64,000 bases of DNA from assembly GCF_021405525.1 (NCBI RefSeq), contig NZ_JAGQAG010000004.1:277882-341881 (forward strand). Reading direction: 5' to 3'. How positions within the stretch are numbered: the first letter of the stretch is position 1; every line of letters begins with the position of its first letter. The notes under the pieces are model-generated. The model saw only the letters and a program-made list of their open reading frames with translations. It was not told where the DNA came from and made no database searches. This stretch comes from Ruegeria pomeroyi (lineage in GTDB: Bacteria; Pseudomonadota; Alphaproteobacteria; Rhodobacterales; Rhodobacteraceae). The position numbers were made by a program, and so were the translations under genes. This document shows, one piece after another, positions 14,453-22,753 of the stretch.

Positions 14453-15511
14453 TCAATTCGCCGGCTCGACGCCCGGAAAGGTCCAGCTTCCGTCCAGCAC
14501 CTCCGGCGCCGCTCGATAGAGCCGCACGGTATATTGCCACCCCTCGACAAGCGGCAAGCAGTTCACGCGCCCATCCTCGCAGCCGCCCAGATGCACGGTC
14601 GTGCTGCCGTCTTCGTTGCGCGTCCCGCTGACGGAATTGACGACATAAGCGCCAAGGGCGTTCGGCGCGAAATAGCGGTTCGCATCATAGAGGCTGACCG
14701 ACCAGAAATCCTTGACCGGGACCTCGGCAGGCACTTCGATCTTGTATTGCCCGACCGGCAGGTTCGGCGAGATCCCGAGATAAAGTGCCTCATCCTCTGG
14801 CAGACCTCCCCACCCCCCGGCCGTCCCGATGAAATGCCGCACCGGATCGACATCCTCCTTCTTGCCGAACATGTGGAAACTGTTCGGCAGGTAGGCGCCG
14901 ACACCAACGGCGGCCTTAACAAGCCCCATGTAGCTCTCTTCGTCATAGGGCGGTACGATGAAGGGCTCTGAAGAGGCGGCCTCGATCGACATCTTGTCCT
15001 GGATCGCATGGACGGCGGCCAAGTCCGCAGGGTCGGTCGCATCCAGCAGCACCCGCAGGTAGACGGCGACATAGGGCGTGTCGAACGTATCCATGTCGAG
15101 CGCATAGGTGCCGCCGCCGTGGAAGACCTTGTTGAGGTAGTGATCCTGGTTGATGACCATCGCCGACATGTAGCGGTCGCCGACATCGGGAAGAGTGAAA
15201 GTAGCGCCCTCGCTGATATCGATGATCGCGGTGCTGTAGAGCGTATCCCGGTTCGCGCTGATGGTCGTCTGATTGTCGACGGGCATCATATCGCGGAAGT
15301 GGTAGAACCTGTTCACCCCTCTGGCGAGGGCAACATATTTGCCGAACTCGATGTCTGTCGCGGCACGGATGAAGTTGTCGACGTTAACCGGGATCTCGCG
15401 GGCGTCCACGAGGGCGTCGAGGTTGTCATCGGCGAACTGGGCCGAGGCGGGGGCGGCGCACAGGCTTGCGACAGCGGCCGCGATGGCAATGCTCTGAATT
15501 TGTTTCTTCAT
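14453..15511 (-). CDS. Exported DUF1254/DUF1214 protein (paralogue)
   Basis: 352-aa protein with signal peptide (MKKQIQSIAIAAAVASLCAAPASA) and the same two domains as its downstream neighbour: DUF1254 (TTISANRDTLYSTAIIDISEGATFTLPDVG ... VINQDHYLNKVF) and DUF1214 (VPVKDFWSVSLYDANRYFAPNALGAYVVN ... HLGGCEDGRVNCLPLVEGWQYTVRLY). The C-terminal GSWTFPG-x-EPAN ending parallels GSWVFPDILPVN in the other copy. The pair probably arose by tandem duplication. Cellular role unknown; predicted periplasmic. Part of the operon running from 17014 to 13378. Confidence 0.87.
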   Translation of the reverse strand: MKKQIQSIAIAAAVASLCAAPASAQFADDNLDALVDAREIPVNVDNFIRAATDIEFGKYVALARGVNRFYHFRDMMPVDNQTTISANRDTLYSTAIIDISEGATFTLPDVGDRYMSAMVINQDHYLNKVFHGGGTYALDMDTFDTPYVAVYLRVLLDATDPADLAAVHAIQDKMSIEAASSEPFIVPPYDEESYMGLVKAAVGVGAYLPNSFHMFGKKEDVDPVRHFIGTAGGWGGLPEDEALYLGISPNLPVGQYKIEVPAEVPVKDFWSVSLYDANRYFAPNALGAYVVNSVSGTRNEDGSTTVHLGGCEDGRVNCLPLVEGWQYTVRLYRAAPEVLDGSWTFPGVEPAN

Positions 15512-15556
15512 CGGATTTTCCTTCTCAGAAGTGTTTGGGCAGACATGCGCTTCCCG

Positions 15557-16345
15557 TCATCTTTGGAACACAAACTGGACCTGTAGGCGGAACCGCCAGC
15601 CCTTGGGCCCGCCGGCCGGGCTCTCAAGCCAATAGCCGGCGCCGGCCTGGAAATTTACGGGCCGCCCGGCAATGAGGGCGAGTTTCGAGACCGACGCGTT
15701 GATCGGCACCGACCAGGCGTCGGCCTTCCAGTCATAGGTTGACTCGCTCTGCAGAGAGAAGGTCCAGGCGTCTTCGGTCGAATAGGCGACGAAGGGCTGG
15801 AAGAAGGTGGCGCTGGTGGGCGTCGTGGGATTGCTTTCGACATCCCAAAGATGGTTGGCCAGGGCGCCATAGGTCCATGGGCCGGTCTGCTGCAGGGCGA
15901 TGCCGGTGATGCCCGCCGCCCAGGTGTCCGTGGACACGTCGGACCCTGTCGGGATGCGGACAACGGGGCCGATTCCCCATGTCAGGTCCGTCTCGGTCGT
16001 TTGCGAATACCACGCGCTAAAGAGCACGTCGCCGATGCCGCTCTGTGACGTGCCGGGGATCACGTCCTCCTGCCAGACATAGGGGATGATCGTGCGCGTC
16101 ACGATGTTCGCCCCATTGTCCAACGCAAAGGGGATCACCGGCTGCAGGTTCAGCGTCGTCCGGCTTCCCTGACCGGCGACGCCGATGTTCTGGTCATAGT
16201 TCAGCTGAAGCGGCACCGAGATGATGGCGGCCAGCGGGTTCGCAAGATCCTGCGCCAAATCAGCTGTGTCCTGCGCAGCGGCGGCAACGGGAAATAGCGT
16301 GCAGGCCGCGAGAAGACAGCGGCGCAAAAGCAGACACATAGACAT
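15557..16345 (-). CDS. Outer-membrane beta-barrel, MetA-phenol-degradation/transporter-like
   Basis: 262-aa protein: signal peptide (CLLLRRCLLAACTLFPVAAAAQ), then alternating beta strands of an outer-membrane channel (LQLNYDQNIGVAGQGSRTTLNLQPVIPFAL ... IIPYVWQEDV ... GIGDVLFSAWYSQ ... WGIGPVVRIPTGS) ending in the aromatic-terminated strand RFRLQVQFVFQR. This matches proteins labelled transporter or phenol MetA-like barrel, often next to DUF1254 genes. It likely forms a small channel. The ATG at 16345 is preferred over the upstream one at 16393 because it starts the signal peptide and avoids overlap with the preceding gene. Confidence 0.75.
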   Translation of the reverse strand: MSMCLLLRRCLLAACTLFPVAAAAQDTADLAQDLANPLAAIISVPLQLNYDQNIGVAGQGSRTTLNLQPVIPFALDNGANIVTRTIIPYVWQEDVIPGTSQSGIGDVLFSAWYSQTTETDLTWGIGPVVRIPTGSDVSTDTWAAGITGIALQQTGPWTYGALANHLWDVESNPTTPTSATFFQPFVAYSTEDAWTFSLQSESTYDWKADAWSVPINASVSKLALIAGRPVNFQAGAGYWLESPAGGPKGWRFRLQVQFVFQR

Positions 16346-16389
16346 CAGATACGCCTTCAGGGAAGCGTTTTTCGGGTCAGGCAGGCCGG

Positions 16390-16770
16390 TCATCCATCAA
16401 AGGCCGCCATCGTGTTCTTCACGGCGTCATCCACAGCGCCGGCGAGAAGCCGACCGGGATCGTCGTCGCAGGCGTCTTCCAGTTCCTCGGTGAACTCATC
16501 CCTCAGACCGGCGCGCTTGTCTTCGTCGGGCACCAGGGCCAGCACGTCGATCTGACGGTTGTAGAGCGAGACCGCGACCATCAGGCGGACGATCCCAGCA
16601 ACCGCCTCGTCATCGTCGGGATAGGTCTCCAACACGCTTTCGCAGCTGTGATGCATGTGCGGCATCGCCTCGTCGAGCATGAGTTCCATTGCCTCATCGG
16701 CCTGGGCTGAGCATGCGAGAGTGACAAGACAGGCGGTAACGACCGCATGTTTCAAAACAGAATTCGGCAT
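16390..16770 (-). CDS. Secreted 126-aa protein of unknown function
   Basis: 126 aa with signal peptide (MPNSVLKHAVVTACLVTLACSAQA) and an acidic, mostly helical body containing two Cys (HHSCESVLETYPDDDEAV and EELEDACDDDPG) that could pair in the periplasm, plus a Met/His stretch (EAMPHMHHSC). I do not recognise a family. The frame continues upstream to 16980, but that part is shadow sequence of the glycine-zipper gene; the ATG at 16770 begins the signal peptide. Second gene of the operon. Confidence 0.68.
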   Translation of the reverse strand: MPNSVLKHAVVTACLVTLACSAQADEAMELMLDEAMPHMHHSCESVLETYPDDDEAVAGIVRLMVAVSLYNRQIDVLALVPDEDKRAGLRDEFTEELEDACDDDPGRLLAGAVDDAVKNTMAAFDG

Positions 16771-16807
16771 TAAGAAGCTTCCTTGCTGGGCCAGTTCAGG
16801 CTGCAGT

Positions 16808-17014
16808 TTATTTCGTGGCGCCTGCGATGGCGCCGACAATCGCCCCGGTCTGGACAGCGCCGCTCCCCCCAACCAGAGCTCCGACGCCAGCTCCAATGAG
16901 CGCGCCGCCGATCGTGTTCTTGGTGCGCTGTCGCCCGGCATCCGCCGACATGGGCATTGCCATGAGCAAGGCCAAGGCAACGCCGAACGTTGCGATGAGG
17001 TTCTTTCGATTCAT
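16808..17014 (-). CDS. Glycine-zipper exported protein
   Basis: 68 aa: signal peptide (NLIATFGVALALLMAMPMSADA) and a Gly-zipper hairpin (TIGGALIGAGVGALVGGSGAVQTGAIVGAIAGA) typical of small outer-membrane-associated proteins. The ATG at 17014 is preferred over 17020 because AAGAGGA lies seven bases before it. First gene of the operon that ends in the truncated alkaline phosphatase; divergent from the AraC regulator. Its zipper may associate with the barrel protein two genes on (inference). Confidence 0.78.
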   Translation of the reverse strand: MNRKNLIATFGVALALLMAMPMSADAGRQRTKNTIGGALIGAGVGALVGGSGAVQTGAIVGAIAGATK

Positions 17015-17160
17015 ACCCATTCCTCTTATCTCCTTCTTGCTTGGTGTTTCGCCCGTCAGCCGACCTTTCCGTCACCGGTCGGTCCTGCGAGAGGGTGGGA
17101 CTCTATTTCAAGGAGAATCTTAACATTGTCCTACCGGTCATTTTCCGACAATGTCGAGGC

Positions 17161-18198
17161 ATGCAAAGAAATCTGGTGAACCTCATCGAAGTCGGTCACG
17201 TGATCGAATTGCTGGATCGCTACGCCCCTCGCGACATAGTCGACAGGGCGTTGCAGTCCGAGGGGCTTAACCGGGGTATGTTTCTGAAAGCTAAGGGTTT
17301 CTTGCCTTATGCATCCGAAGCCATCGTGGTCGAATCCGTTGCGCGTTCTATCGGCGACCGGCACCTGGGGGCGCGGCTTGGGCGCGACTTCGATTATGGG
17401 ACCTATGGGGCCTATGCAAGCTACGTTTTGGGCGCCCCCGACCTGGCAACGGCACTTGACCGGGGACGGCGAGCGTTGTGCCTTACCCATCCTGGATCGA
17501 AGATCGTGCTTCGTGAAACCCGCTCGCACCTCGTCGTAGGTCGTGATTCCCGCGAGTTTTCGGTGATCGGACACAGGCATCTCGACGAAGGCGCACTGTT
17601 CGTGATCGGCCATGTGGCGCGTTATTTCCTAGGCCCCGGTTGGCGACCTGACTGGGTCGAGCTCCCCGAGACCGATGCGGGTGAAGTAAAAGCTCTTGAA
17701 GAATTGACAGGGGCTCCGGTCCGCCTGGGATGCGCTGTGCCGGGCATCGCAATCCGAAGGTCCGACTTGGCCGCGCTCAATCCCGGGAGAGCCAGATCGG
17801 ACCGCGACTTGTCGCTGGAGGAACTGGGAGCGCTTATGGGGGTCAAACCGGTTCAAACGATGCGAGAATCCGTCGGACAGATCATGGACATCATGCATCC
17901 TAACGTCATTCTATCGGAAGAAGCTGCGGCGCGCTTTCTGGCCGTTGGACCCAGAAGCTTGCAGCGCGCGCTGAAGACCGAAGGCGTGTCCTTCCGCAAG
18001 ATTCGCGCGGAAGTGCTCCAGCGACGCGCGCTCGAACTCCTGCGCGAGACTGAATTGCCGATCGAGGCAATCGGCGCGCGCCTTGGATACGCCGAACCCA
18101 AGAGTTTCAGGCGTGCTTTCAAGCGCTGGGTCGGGGTGTCACCGATGCGATACCGGTCCGAAGGGGAGTTTCAGGAAAACAGGGAGTCAGGCGAATAG
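17161..18198 (+). CDS. AraC family regulator with arabinose-binding-like N-terminal domain (OruR/ArgR-type)
   Basis: 345-aa regulator: N-terminal domain (about 1-210) of the OruR/VirS type (LIEVGHVIELLDRYAPRDIVDRALQSEGL ... GAYASYVLGAPDLATALDRG), and a C-terminal AraC double helix-turn-helix (SEEAAARFLAVGPRSLQRALKTEGVSFRKIRAEVLQ ... ELPIEAIGARLGYAEPKSFRRAFKRWVGVSPMRYR). A longer frame begins at 17041, but the ATG at 17161 gives the usual family length. Divergent from the glycine-zipper/DUF1254 operon over 146 bp, so it is the likely local regulator. The ligand is unknown. Confidence 0.85.
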   Translation: MQRNLVNLIEVGHVIELLDRYAPRDIVDRALQSEGLNRGMFLKAKGFLPYASEAIVVESVARSIGDRHLGARLGRDFDYGTYGAYASYVLGAPDLATALDRGRRALCLTHPGSKIVLRETRSHLVVGRDSREFSVIGHRHLDEGALFVIGHVARYFLGPGWRPDWVELPETDAGEVKALEELTGAPVRLGCAVPGIAIRRSDLAALNPGRARSDRDLSLEELGALMGVKPVQTMRESVGQIMDIMHPNVILSEEAAARFLAVGPRSLQRALKTEGVSFRKIRAEVLQRRALELLRETELPIEAIGARLGYAEPKSFRRAFKRWVGVSPMRYRSEGEFQENRESGE

Positions 18199-18264
18199 CT
18201 TGGTTTCACATTGCCGGCGGCGCCCGGTTTTCGAAGCACAGGTAGATACAAACGTCCCTCTGAG

Positions 18265-18897
18265 ATGGAGAACAACCGGCGGGATCGGATGTTTGTCCGC
18301 AAACAGATCCTAACAAAGCTCGCCCATTTGGAAGAGCATGATCCCAGCAACACATTTATCAACCATGCACGGAGAGCTCTACGCAGGAAACTGAGCCTTC
18401 CCGAATACCACGCGCTGCTCGCCGACACGGACAAAGAATGCCTGACTTTGCATACCCCAGATGACCCACCAGAAACTGTGGAATTGCCCGCCAATGACGG
18501 ACAAACTGTCCGGCACCAATCTATGTCTGAAGAAGAAAAAAAAGATTTAGATAGCAACATAGGCAATGAAGCTCTGAAACCAGACTTGCTAACCTCAGTT
18601 TGCGATCAAGCGACATCGTTCTCCACAGAGAGGCTTAGAAACTGGTTGGACATTGAAAACCATGCTCGAATTCTTGCACCCATGATGGGGATTCACCCAG
18701 ATACATTCGAGAAAGCCAAGAATGCAGTAGAAGCTCAGAAAGCGTCATGCGCGATCTTCATCATGCTACAACTTGGACAACGCATCAGGGATTTTGGAGC
18801 GTATTTTCACAGTATCACCTTGGGCCAACGTCGAGACCAGTTTGATCCAGTGGTTTTGATCAAGCGTCTGTCCAAACCTGCTATGCAAACCGCTTAG
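18265..18897 (+). pseudogene. C-terminal remnant of plasmid replication initiator RepC
   Basis: 210 aa that resemble the linker and C-terminal domain of RepC from repABC plasmids: ALRRKLSLPEYHALLAD, the NDGQTVRHQSMSEEEK linker, then MGIHPDTFEKAKNAVEAQKASCAIFIMLQ and YFHSITLGQRRDQFDPVVLIKRL. The N-terminal DNA-binding RP-C domain (about 200 residues) is absent, and the AraC gene ends just upstream, so a recombination event probably removed it. GC is visibly lower than in the flanking genes. RepC proteins start replication within their own gene; this remnant should not. The assignment rests on a pattern read by eye. Confidence 0.6.
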
Positions 18898-18898
18898 T

Positions 18899-18914
18899 GT
18901 CCACCGCGGTGGAC
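18899..18914. repeat. Palindrome copy 1: GTCCACCGCGGTGGAC
   Basis: Perfect 16-bp palindrome starting 2 bp after the repC remnant stop. A near copy lies 132 bp downstream. Candidate protein-binding site or plasmid repeat. Confidence 0.7.
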
Positions 18915-19030
18915 GTCTGGCCCGCAACCAGTCCAATGACGCGCGCGCTCTCCACGTGCATCAAAGCGACCGAGCCAAATTACACTAAGGCGATAACGCA
19001 CGGTCAATCCGTGTTCCTCCGACCCGCTGA

Positions 19031-19048
19031 TGTCCACCCCGGTGGACA
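19031..19048. repeat. Palindrome copy 2: TGTCCACC-CC-GGTGGACA
   Basis: 18-bp near-palindrome sharing TGTCCACC/GGTGGAC with copy 1. It lies in the noncoding gap between the repC remnant and the end of the RES toxin gene. Confidence 0.7.
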
Positions 19049-19071
19049 GATCAGGCACCAAGTATCACAAC

Positions 19072-19584
19072 TCACATGCGTGACAGCCGCTCTTCGTCAT
19101 CCACCACTTCCAAAGAACCGGTATTGTCAGTCCAGGCCCACAAAACGATGTTCAAGTCCGATGATGACGCGCCCTTCGCAAAACTCTGGATCAGAAGCCC
19201 CGCAAACCGGTCCGCTATGAGGGCGCGTGCTAAATCCTGTGTCGGCACAGGTTGGCCATCGAGCATCTTCATGCGCCATGCAGGGTCGGCAAGCATCGCC
19301 TCGGTCGCGTTATACCGGTCAAGTCCGTCCTGATCGCGGGTATCGAAAATAGGCCCAAGGTCGGCATTGTAGGACACCAGGATCGTGGGTTGCAGGCTGC
19401 CTACCTGGTTGGCTTCTCTGAGAGCGGTCGCGGGATCCAGCGAGGTGTAGAGGGCAGGGGTGCCCTTGGCATTAAAGCGCCCTCCATAGAGTTCGGCGCC
19501 TCGTCCGGACAGAGGTTCACGCGCATAGACCGGGTTCAGGGCGCGATAGAGTGGCCCTGCGTAGCGCCCATCTTTCAGTTGCAT
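19072..19584 (-). CDS. RES-domain toxin (NAD-degrading) of a RES-Xre toxin-antitoxin pair
   Basis: 170-aa protein with the RES fold: N-terminal YRALNPVYAREPLSGRGAELYGGRFNAKGTPALYTS, the conserved Glu in ALREANQVG, and later Ser residues in SFAKGASSSDLNIVLWAW. RES toxins deplete cellular NAD+ until the Xre partner binds them. The start codon overlaps the antitoxin stop, the standard coupled layout. Lies in a plasmid-like stretch downstream of the repC remnant, consistent with a stabilisation role. Confidence 0.9.
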   Translation of the reverse strand: MQLKDGRYAGPLYRALNPVYAREPLSGRGAELYGGRFNAKGTPALYTSLDPATALREANQVGSLQPTILVSYNADLGPIFDTRDQDGLDRYNATEAMLADPAWRMKMLDGQPVPTQDLARALIADRFAGLLIQSFAKGASSSDLNIVLWAWTDNTGSLEVVDDEERLSRM

Positions 19585-19934
19585 CAGGCAAAGACGCCCG
19601 CATCGACCGCATCGATGTATTCCAGAACTTGCTGAGCTTTGCCTTCCTGAACCAGCTGCATGGCTGTTCGGCCATCAAAGCCGGGAAGGGGCTCTGACCG
19701 GTACCATGCATAGGCCATCAATTCCGAGCCGAAGCGGGGTTCGACTTTGTTCAGCACCTCTACCAATTCGCGCAGGCGGCGCTGCGTTTTGTCCGAACCG
19801 ATGCGGGCTCGCCTCTGCAGCGCGTCCTTGCCCAAGCCGACGGTCAATGCGATCTCTTCTGCTGATGTGCGTAGTACCGCGGCGATCTTGCGCGGTTCGA
19901 ATTGCCCGGCTTCAGCAAAGTTCGTGATGTGCAT
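19584..19934 (-). CDS. Xre/MbcA/ParS-type antitoxin with DUF2384 toxin-binding domain
   Basis: 116 aa: N-terminal helix-turn-helix part (KIAAVLRTSAEEIALTVGLGKDALQRRARIGSDKTQRRLRELVEVL) and C-terminal DUF2384 toxin-binding part (AYAWYRSEPLPGFDGRTAMQLVQEGKAQQVLEYIDAV). It neutralises the RES toxin and represses its own promoter. First gene of the pair. The promoter at 19964-19992 carries a short palindrome that fits autoregulation. Confidence 0.9.
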   Translation of the reverse strand: MHITNFAEAGQFEPRKIAAVLRTSAEEIALTVGLGKDALQRRARIGSDKTQRRLRELVEVLNKVEPRFGSELMAYAWYRSEPLPGFDGRTAMQLVQEGKAQQVLEYIDAVDAGVFA

Positions 19935-19963
19935 GATCTATGCTCCTACAGTGACATTGACGG

Positions 19964-19992
19964 TATATAGCGGCAATATTGCTGAAATTCAA
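19964..19992 (-). promoter_or_regulatory. Promoter and candidate operator of the RES-Xre operon
   Basis: Minus strand: TTGAAT (19992-19987), 17-nt spacer, TATATA (19969-19964), 30 bp before the antitoxin start. The spacer contains the palindrome GCAATATTGC (19973-19982), a likely Xre operator. Confidence 0.65.
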
Positions 19993-20379
19993 GCTGTCAG
20001 GAGGTAATGTGACTTCTTTTCCCATGCTAATCCGTAACGCTGCATTGCTCTGAACGAAGCAAATCCTGATTTTTGGGCTTGAGAAGTCGCCGTTGGAGTG
20101 CTTTTGCCGATCGAGAACGTCAGATAAGTTATTGATAATATGAGAAAGACTTCAGCAGTCGGACCGGAGTTGCCGATATGGCTTGCCGATCTTGGATCGG
20201 AACCGCCACTTACTGCATGCAGTCACTGGGGTCCGCGGTGGTGTTGGACCCTCGGCCATTACCCCGGACCAGTTGGCTGGTGAAAAGGGAAAGTGGACTT
20301 CGGGTTTTTGTGACTGACGGATGAGGGACCTTGGGGTGCCTCGGACGGGTCCGGGCCGGGTTCCGGTCTGCCGTTCCGG
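19993..20379. other. Noncoding gap, nothing recognised
   Basis: 387 bp between the RES-Xre promoter and the next gene. Short frames occur on the minus strand but look like chance; no hairpin, tRNA or family match was seen. Confidence 0.5.
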
Positions 20380-20865
20380 ATGAAGGGCATTCCCATGCAA
20401 ACAGGTGTCTTGCGCGCGCTGCGCGCGACCGCTGCCTCTTGGTGGCGGCATAGTGAGCTGCGCCGAACCGGCGAGAAGGAGCTGGCACGGCAGCTCGTGC
20501 GGACAGCCGTTCTCCGCGATCTCGGCTATCTCAAGCAGGCCGCGTCATTGCCAAATGCTCATGTGATCTGCGGAGACGGTGGGACATTCCTCCATCTCGG
20601 GTGGACCACCGTCTCGAGTTTCGCGCCGATCGAGCGCTTTCCCTTGGCCGCTCTTGCGGTCGCACGAGGGACAACCTTCATCGACATTCGACCCGTCACC
20701 GATGTCATCGCTTTCGCGACCCTGCCGCGGGTGACGCGGGACGGATCGCTCTGCCCTGAGCATTCGGGTGCCGGCAAGTGCGTCTCGCTGACCACCTACA
20801 TCGACATAGTCGAAAAGCTCGGTGCCAAGATCGCCAACGATCCTCGACCCCGCCGGACAACCTGA
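20380..20865 (+). CDS. Hypothetical protein preceding ardC
   Basis: 161 aa with no family that I recognise. It has a basic N-terminal helix (LRATAASWWRHSELRRTGEKELARQLVRTAVLRDLGYL) and a C-terminal part with a possible metal pair (DGSLCPEHSGAGKC). The start may be the ATG at 20380 or 20395. It lies 39 bp before ardC on the same strand, so they may be one transcript. The setting suggests a conjugative-plasmid accessory gene (inference). Confidence 0.5.
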   Translation: MKGIPMQTGVLRALRATAASWWRHSELRRTGEKELARQLVRTAVLRDLGYLKQAASLPNAHVICGDGGTFLHLGWTTVSSFAPIERFPLAALAVARGTTFIDIRPVTDVIAFATLPRVTRDGSLCPEHSGAGKCVSLTTYIDIVEKLGAKIANDPRPRRTT

Positions 20866-20904
20866 TCCCCAAACTTCTTATTAACACACGAAAGGACGCC
20901 AGCC

Positions 20905-21546
20905 ATGGCCCGATCCCGCACGCCCAAATTCGATGCCTCCGAGGTCATCACAAACGAAATCATCCGCATCATCGAGCGCGGCGTCCTGCCGTGGCGCAAG
21001 CCCTGGACGGCAGGTGGCAGTACTCGCCCGCTGCGCGTGGGCGGTGAACCCTACCAGGGCGTGAACAACTTCCTGCTGACGATGCGAACGGTGATGGCGG
21101 GCCACAGCTCGCCCTTCTGGATGACGTTGCCACAGGCCAATGCGTTGGATGCAAAGGTGCGCAAGGGCGAGAAGTCGTCTGTCGTCGTCTACTACGGACA
21201 AAGCCGGACGAACGCCGCCGATGATGACGACCGTAGCGACGGGGATTATAGCTTTGAGGATGCCCGCGTCTTTCGCTTTCAGAAATCCTACTGCGTGTTC
21301 AATGCCTGCCAGATCGAGGGCCTGCCCGACAGTTTCTTCCCAGATCCGGAGCCGGCACCCGAACATCCGCCGTCCGAGCCCATCCCGCATATGCAGGCGT
21401 TTTTCGACGCCATCGACATCACGACCGTCTTCACTGGCACGGAAGCCTATTACCTGCCGCCCGTGGACAAGATATTCATGCCGTCGATTGCGCGGTTCGA
21501 GAACCCGCGGAACTTCTACGGGGTCTGGGCGCATGCCGTTGAATGA
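20905..21546 (+). pseudogene. ArdC-like antirestriction protein, 3' end removed by IS3 sequence
   Basis: The first ~205 residues match the ArdC N-terminal ssDNA-binding domain: [30 protein letters not shown], the [15 protein letters not shown] motif, [19 protein letters not shown], and the start of the metalloprotease-like domain ([24 protein letters not shown]). The expected HE-x2-H zinc motif is missing because the frame enters IS3 sequence at about 21520-21536 and stops at 21546. ArdC protects incoming plasmid DNA; this copy should be impaired. No 3' part is visible beyond the element. Confidence 0.82.
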
Positions 21547-22155
21547 CTCGATGAAGGCATTCTGCTGGGGCTTGCCCGGGTCGATGTAGTGCCAATCCAC
21601 GCCGTTGTCGTTCGCCCATTTCAGGATCGCCCGGCTGGTGAACTCTGTGCCATTGTCGCTGACAATGCTGGCAGGCTTGCCATAGAGACGCACAAGTGCA
21701 TCCAACTCCCGCGCAACGCGGGCGCCCGAGATACTGGTGTCGGCCATCAGGCACAGGTTCTCGCGGCAGCAATCGTCGTTCACCGCCAGGATGCGGAACC
21801 TGCGCGAGGCACCGAACGTGTCGGAAAGGAAGTCCAGAGACCAGCGTTCGCCCGGCTTCAGAGCTTCTGGCATCGGTGTCCGCGAGCCACGCGCCCGTTT
21901 GCGGCCCCGTCGTCGCCTGACGCCCAGTTTCTCCTCAGTGTAAAGCCGATACAGCTTCTTGTGGTTCATGATCATTCCCCTGCGCTCCAGCATCACACCG
22001 ATCCGCCGGTAGCCAAACCGGCGGCGCTTGGCAGCGACGGCCTTCATCCCTGCCCTGATCTCAGGGTTATCCGGCGGGCGTTCGCGCCGGACGGTCTTTG
22101 GATCGACACCGATAAGTCGGCAGGCCCGGCGCTGCGAGATATCGTGATCCCGCAT
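21535..22155 (-). pseudogene. IS3 transposase OrfB, C-terminus missing
   Basis: About 207 residues of the integrase-type transposase: the HTH_21 part ([30 protein letters not shown]), then the catalytic core with the first Asp in [11 protein letters not shown], the second Asp in [12 protein letters not shown] and the Glu in [11 protein letters not shown]. After FNG the frame runs into the complement of ardC. The normal tail (about 60 residues) is gone. In the intact element it would be made by frameshift from orfA. Confidence 0.83.
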
Positions 22156-22193
22156 CGCCCTCAGCGCTGCCTCTCGCCGCTCGTTCGGCGTCG

Positions 22194-22457
22194 TCAGCTC
22201 TTTCCCAGCAGATCCTTCAGAACAGCATTGTCCAGCATCGTATCGGCCAGCAGGCGTTTCAGCCTGGCGTTCTCATCTTCCATCGCCTTCAGCTTCGCGA
22301 CGTCCGATACCTCCATGCCACCATACTTCGATTTGTATTTGTAAAAGGTGCCCTGGCTGAGGCCGTGCTTGCGGCACACCTCGGCTGTCGGCATCCCGGC
22401 TTCCTGTTCCTTGATCATCCCGATGATCTGGGCTTCCGTGAAACGGCTCTTTCGCAT
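22194..22457 (-). CDS. IS3 transposase OrfA
   Basis: 87 aa: helix-turn-helix ([47 protein letters not shown]) followed by a leucine-zipper-like helix ([31 protein letters not shown]). Typical full-length OrfA of the IS3 family, IS407-like group. Its partner orfB is truncated. Confidence 0.92.
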   Translation of the reverse strand: MRKSRFTEAQIIGMIKEQEAGMPTAEVCRKHGLSQGTFYKYKSKYGGMEVSDVAKLKAMEDENARLKRLLADTMLDNAVLKDLLGKS

Positions 22458-22753
22458 TCGTTTGCTCCTTAAAAAGGTTGAGCAAACTCTACATCAGAAC
22501 GAGGGAAGTTTCGGGGGGCAGGTCAGTAGCTTTGGGCTCATTTGAGGCATTCGTCGCATGTTAAGTGAGTTTGTGCTCTGACATTGAGGCGACGCGCGTT
22601 GGTCAAGGTAGTAGGGTTGATCTAGTCACAAGCAGAAGCCAAGAGTTCGTGATTTGTTCGATACCGCATAAGTTTTATAATGTTAAGTATTGACTAGATA
22701 TCACCTTAGTAACTGTCTGTATCTTTGCGCCAATAGCCAGCCATCGCCAAACA

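Larger units (their letters stand above)
21535..22525 (-). mobile_element. IS3-family element, orfB end truncated
   Basis: One end is intact: minus strand TGACCTGCCCCCCGAAACTT from 22525 is an IS3-type terminal repeat. orfA and most of orfB follow. The other end is lost at the junction with ardC near 21535, so the element cannot move by itself. No target duplication can be checked. Confidence 0.8.

Noticed and set aside
17041..17160. Operator repeats around ACCGGTC in the AraC intergenic region
   Set aside because: CACCGGTCGGTCC and TACCGGTCATTTT share only a short core; not enough to call an operator.
20881..21534. Extension of the IS3 OrfB frame past FNG to give a 424-residue protein
   Set aside because: The added part is the complement of ardC, so it is a chimera made by the junction and not a real C-terminus.
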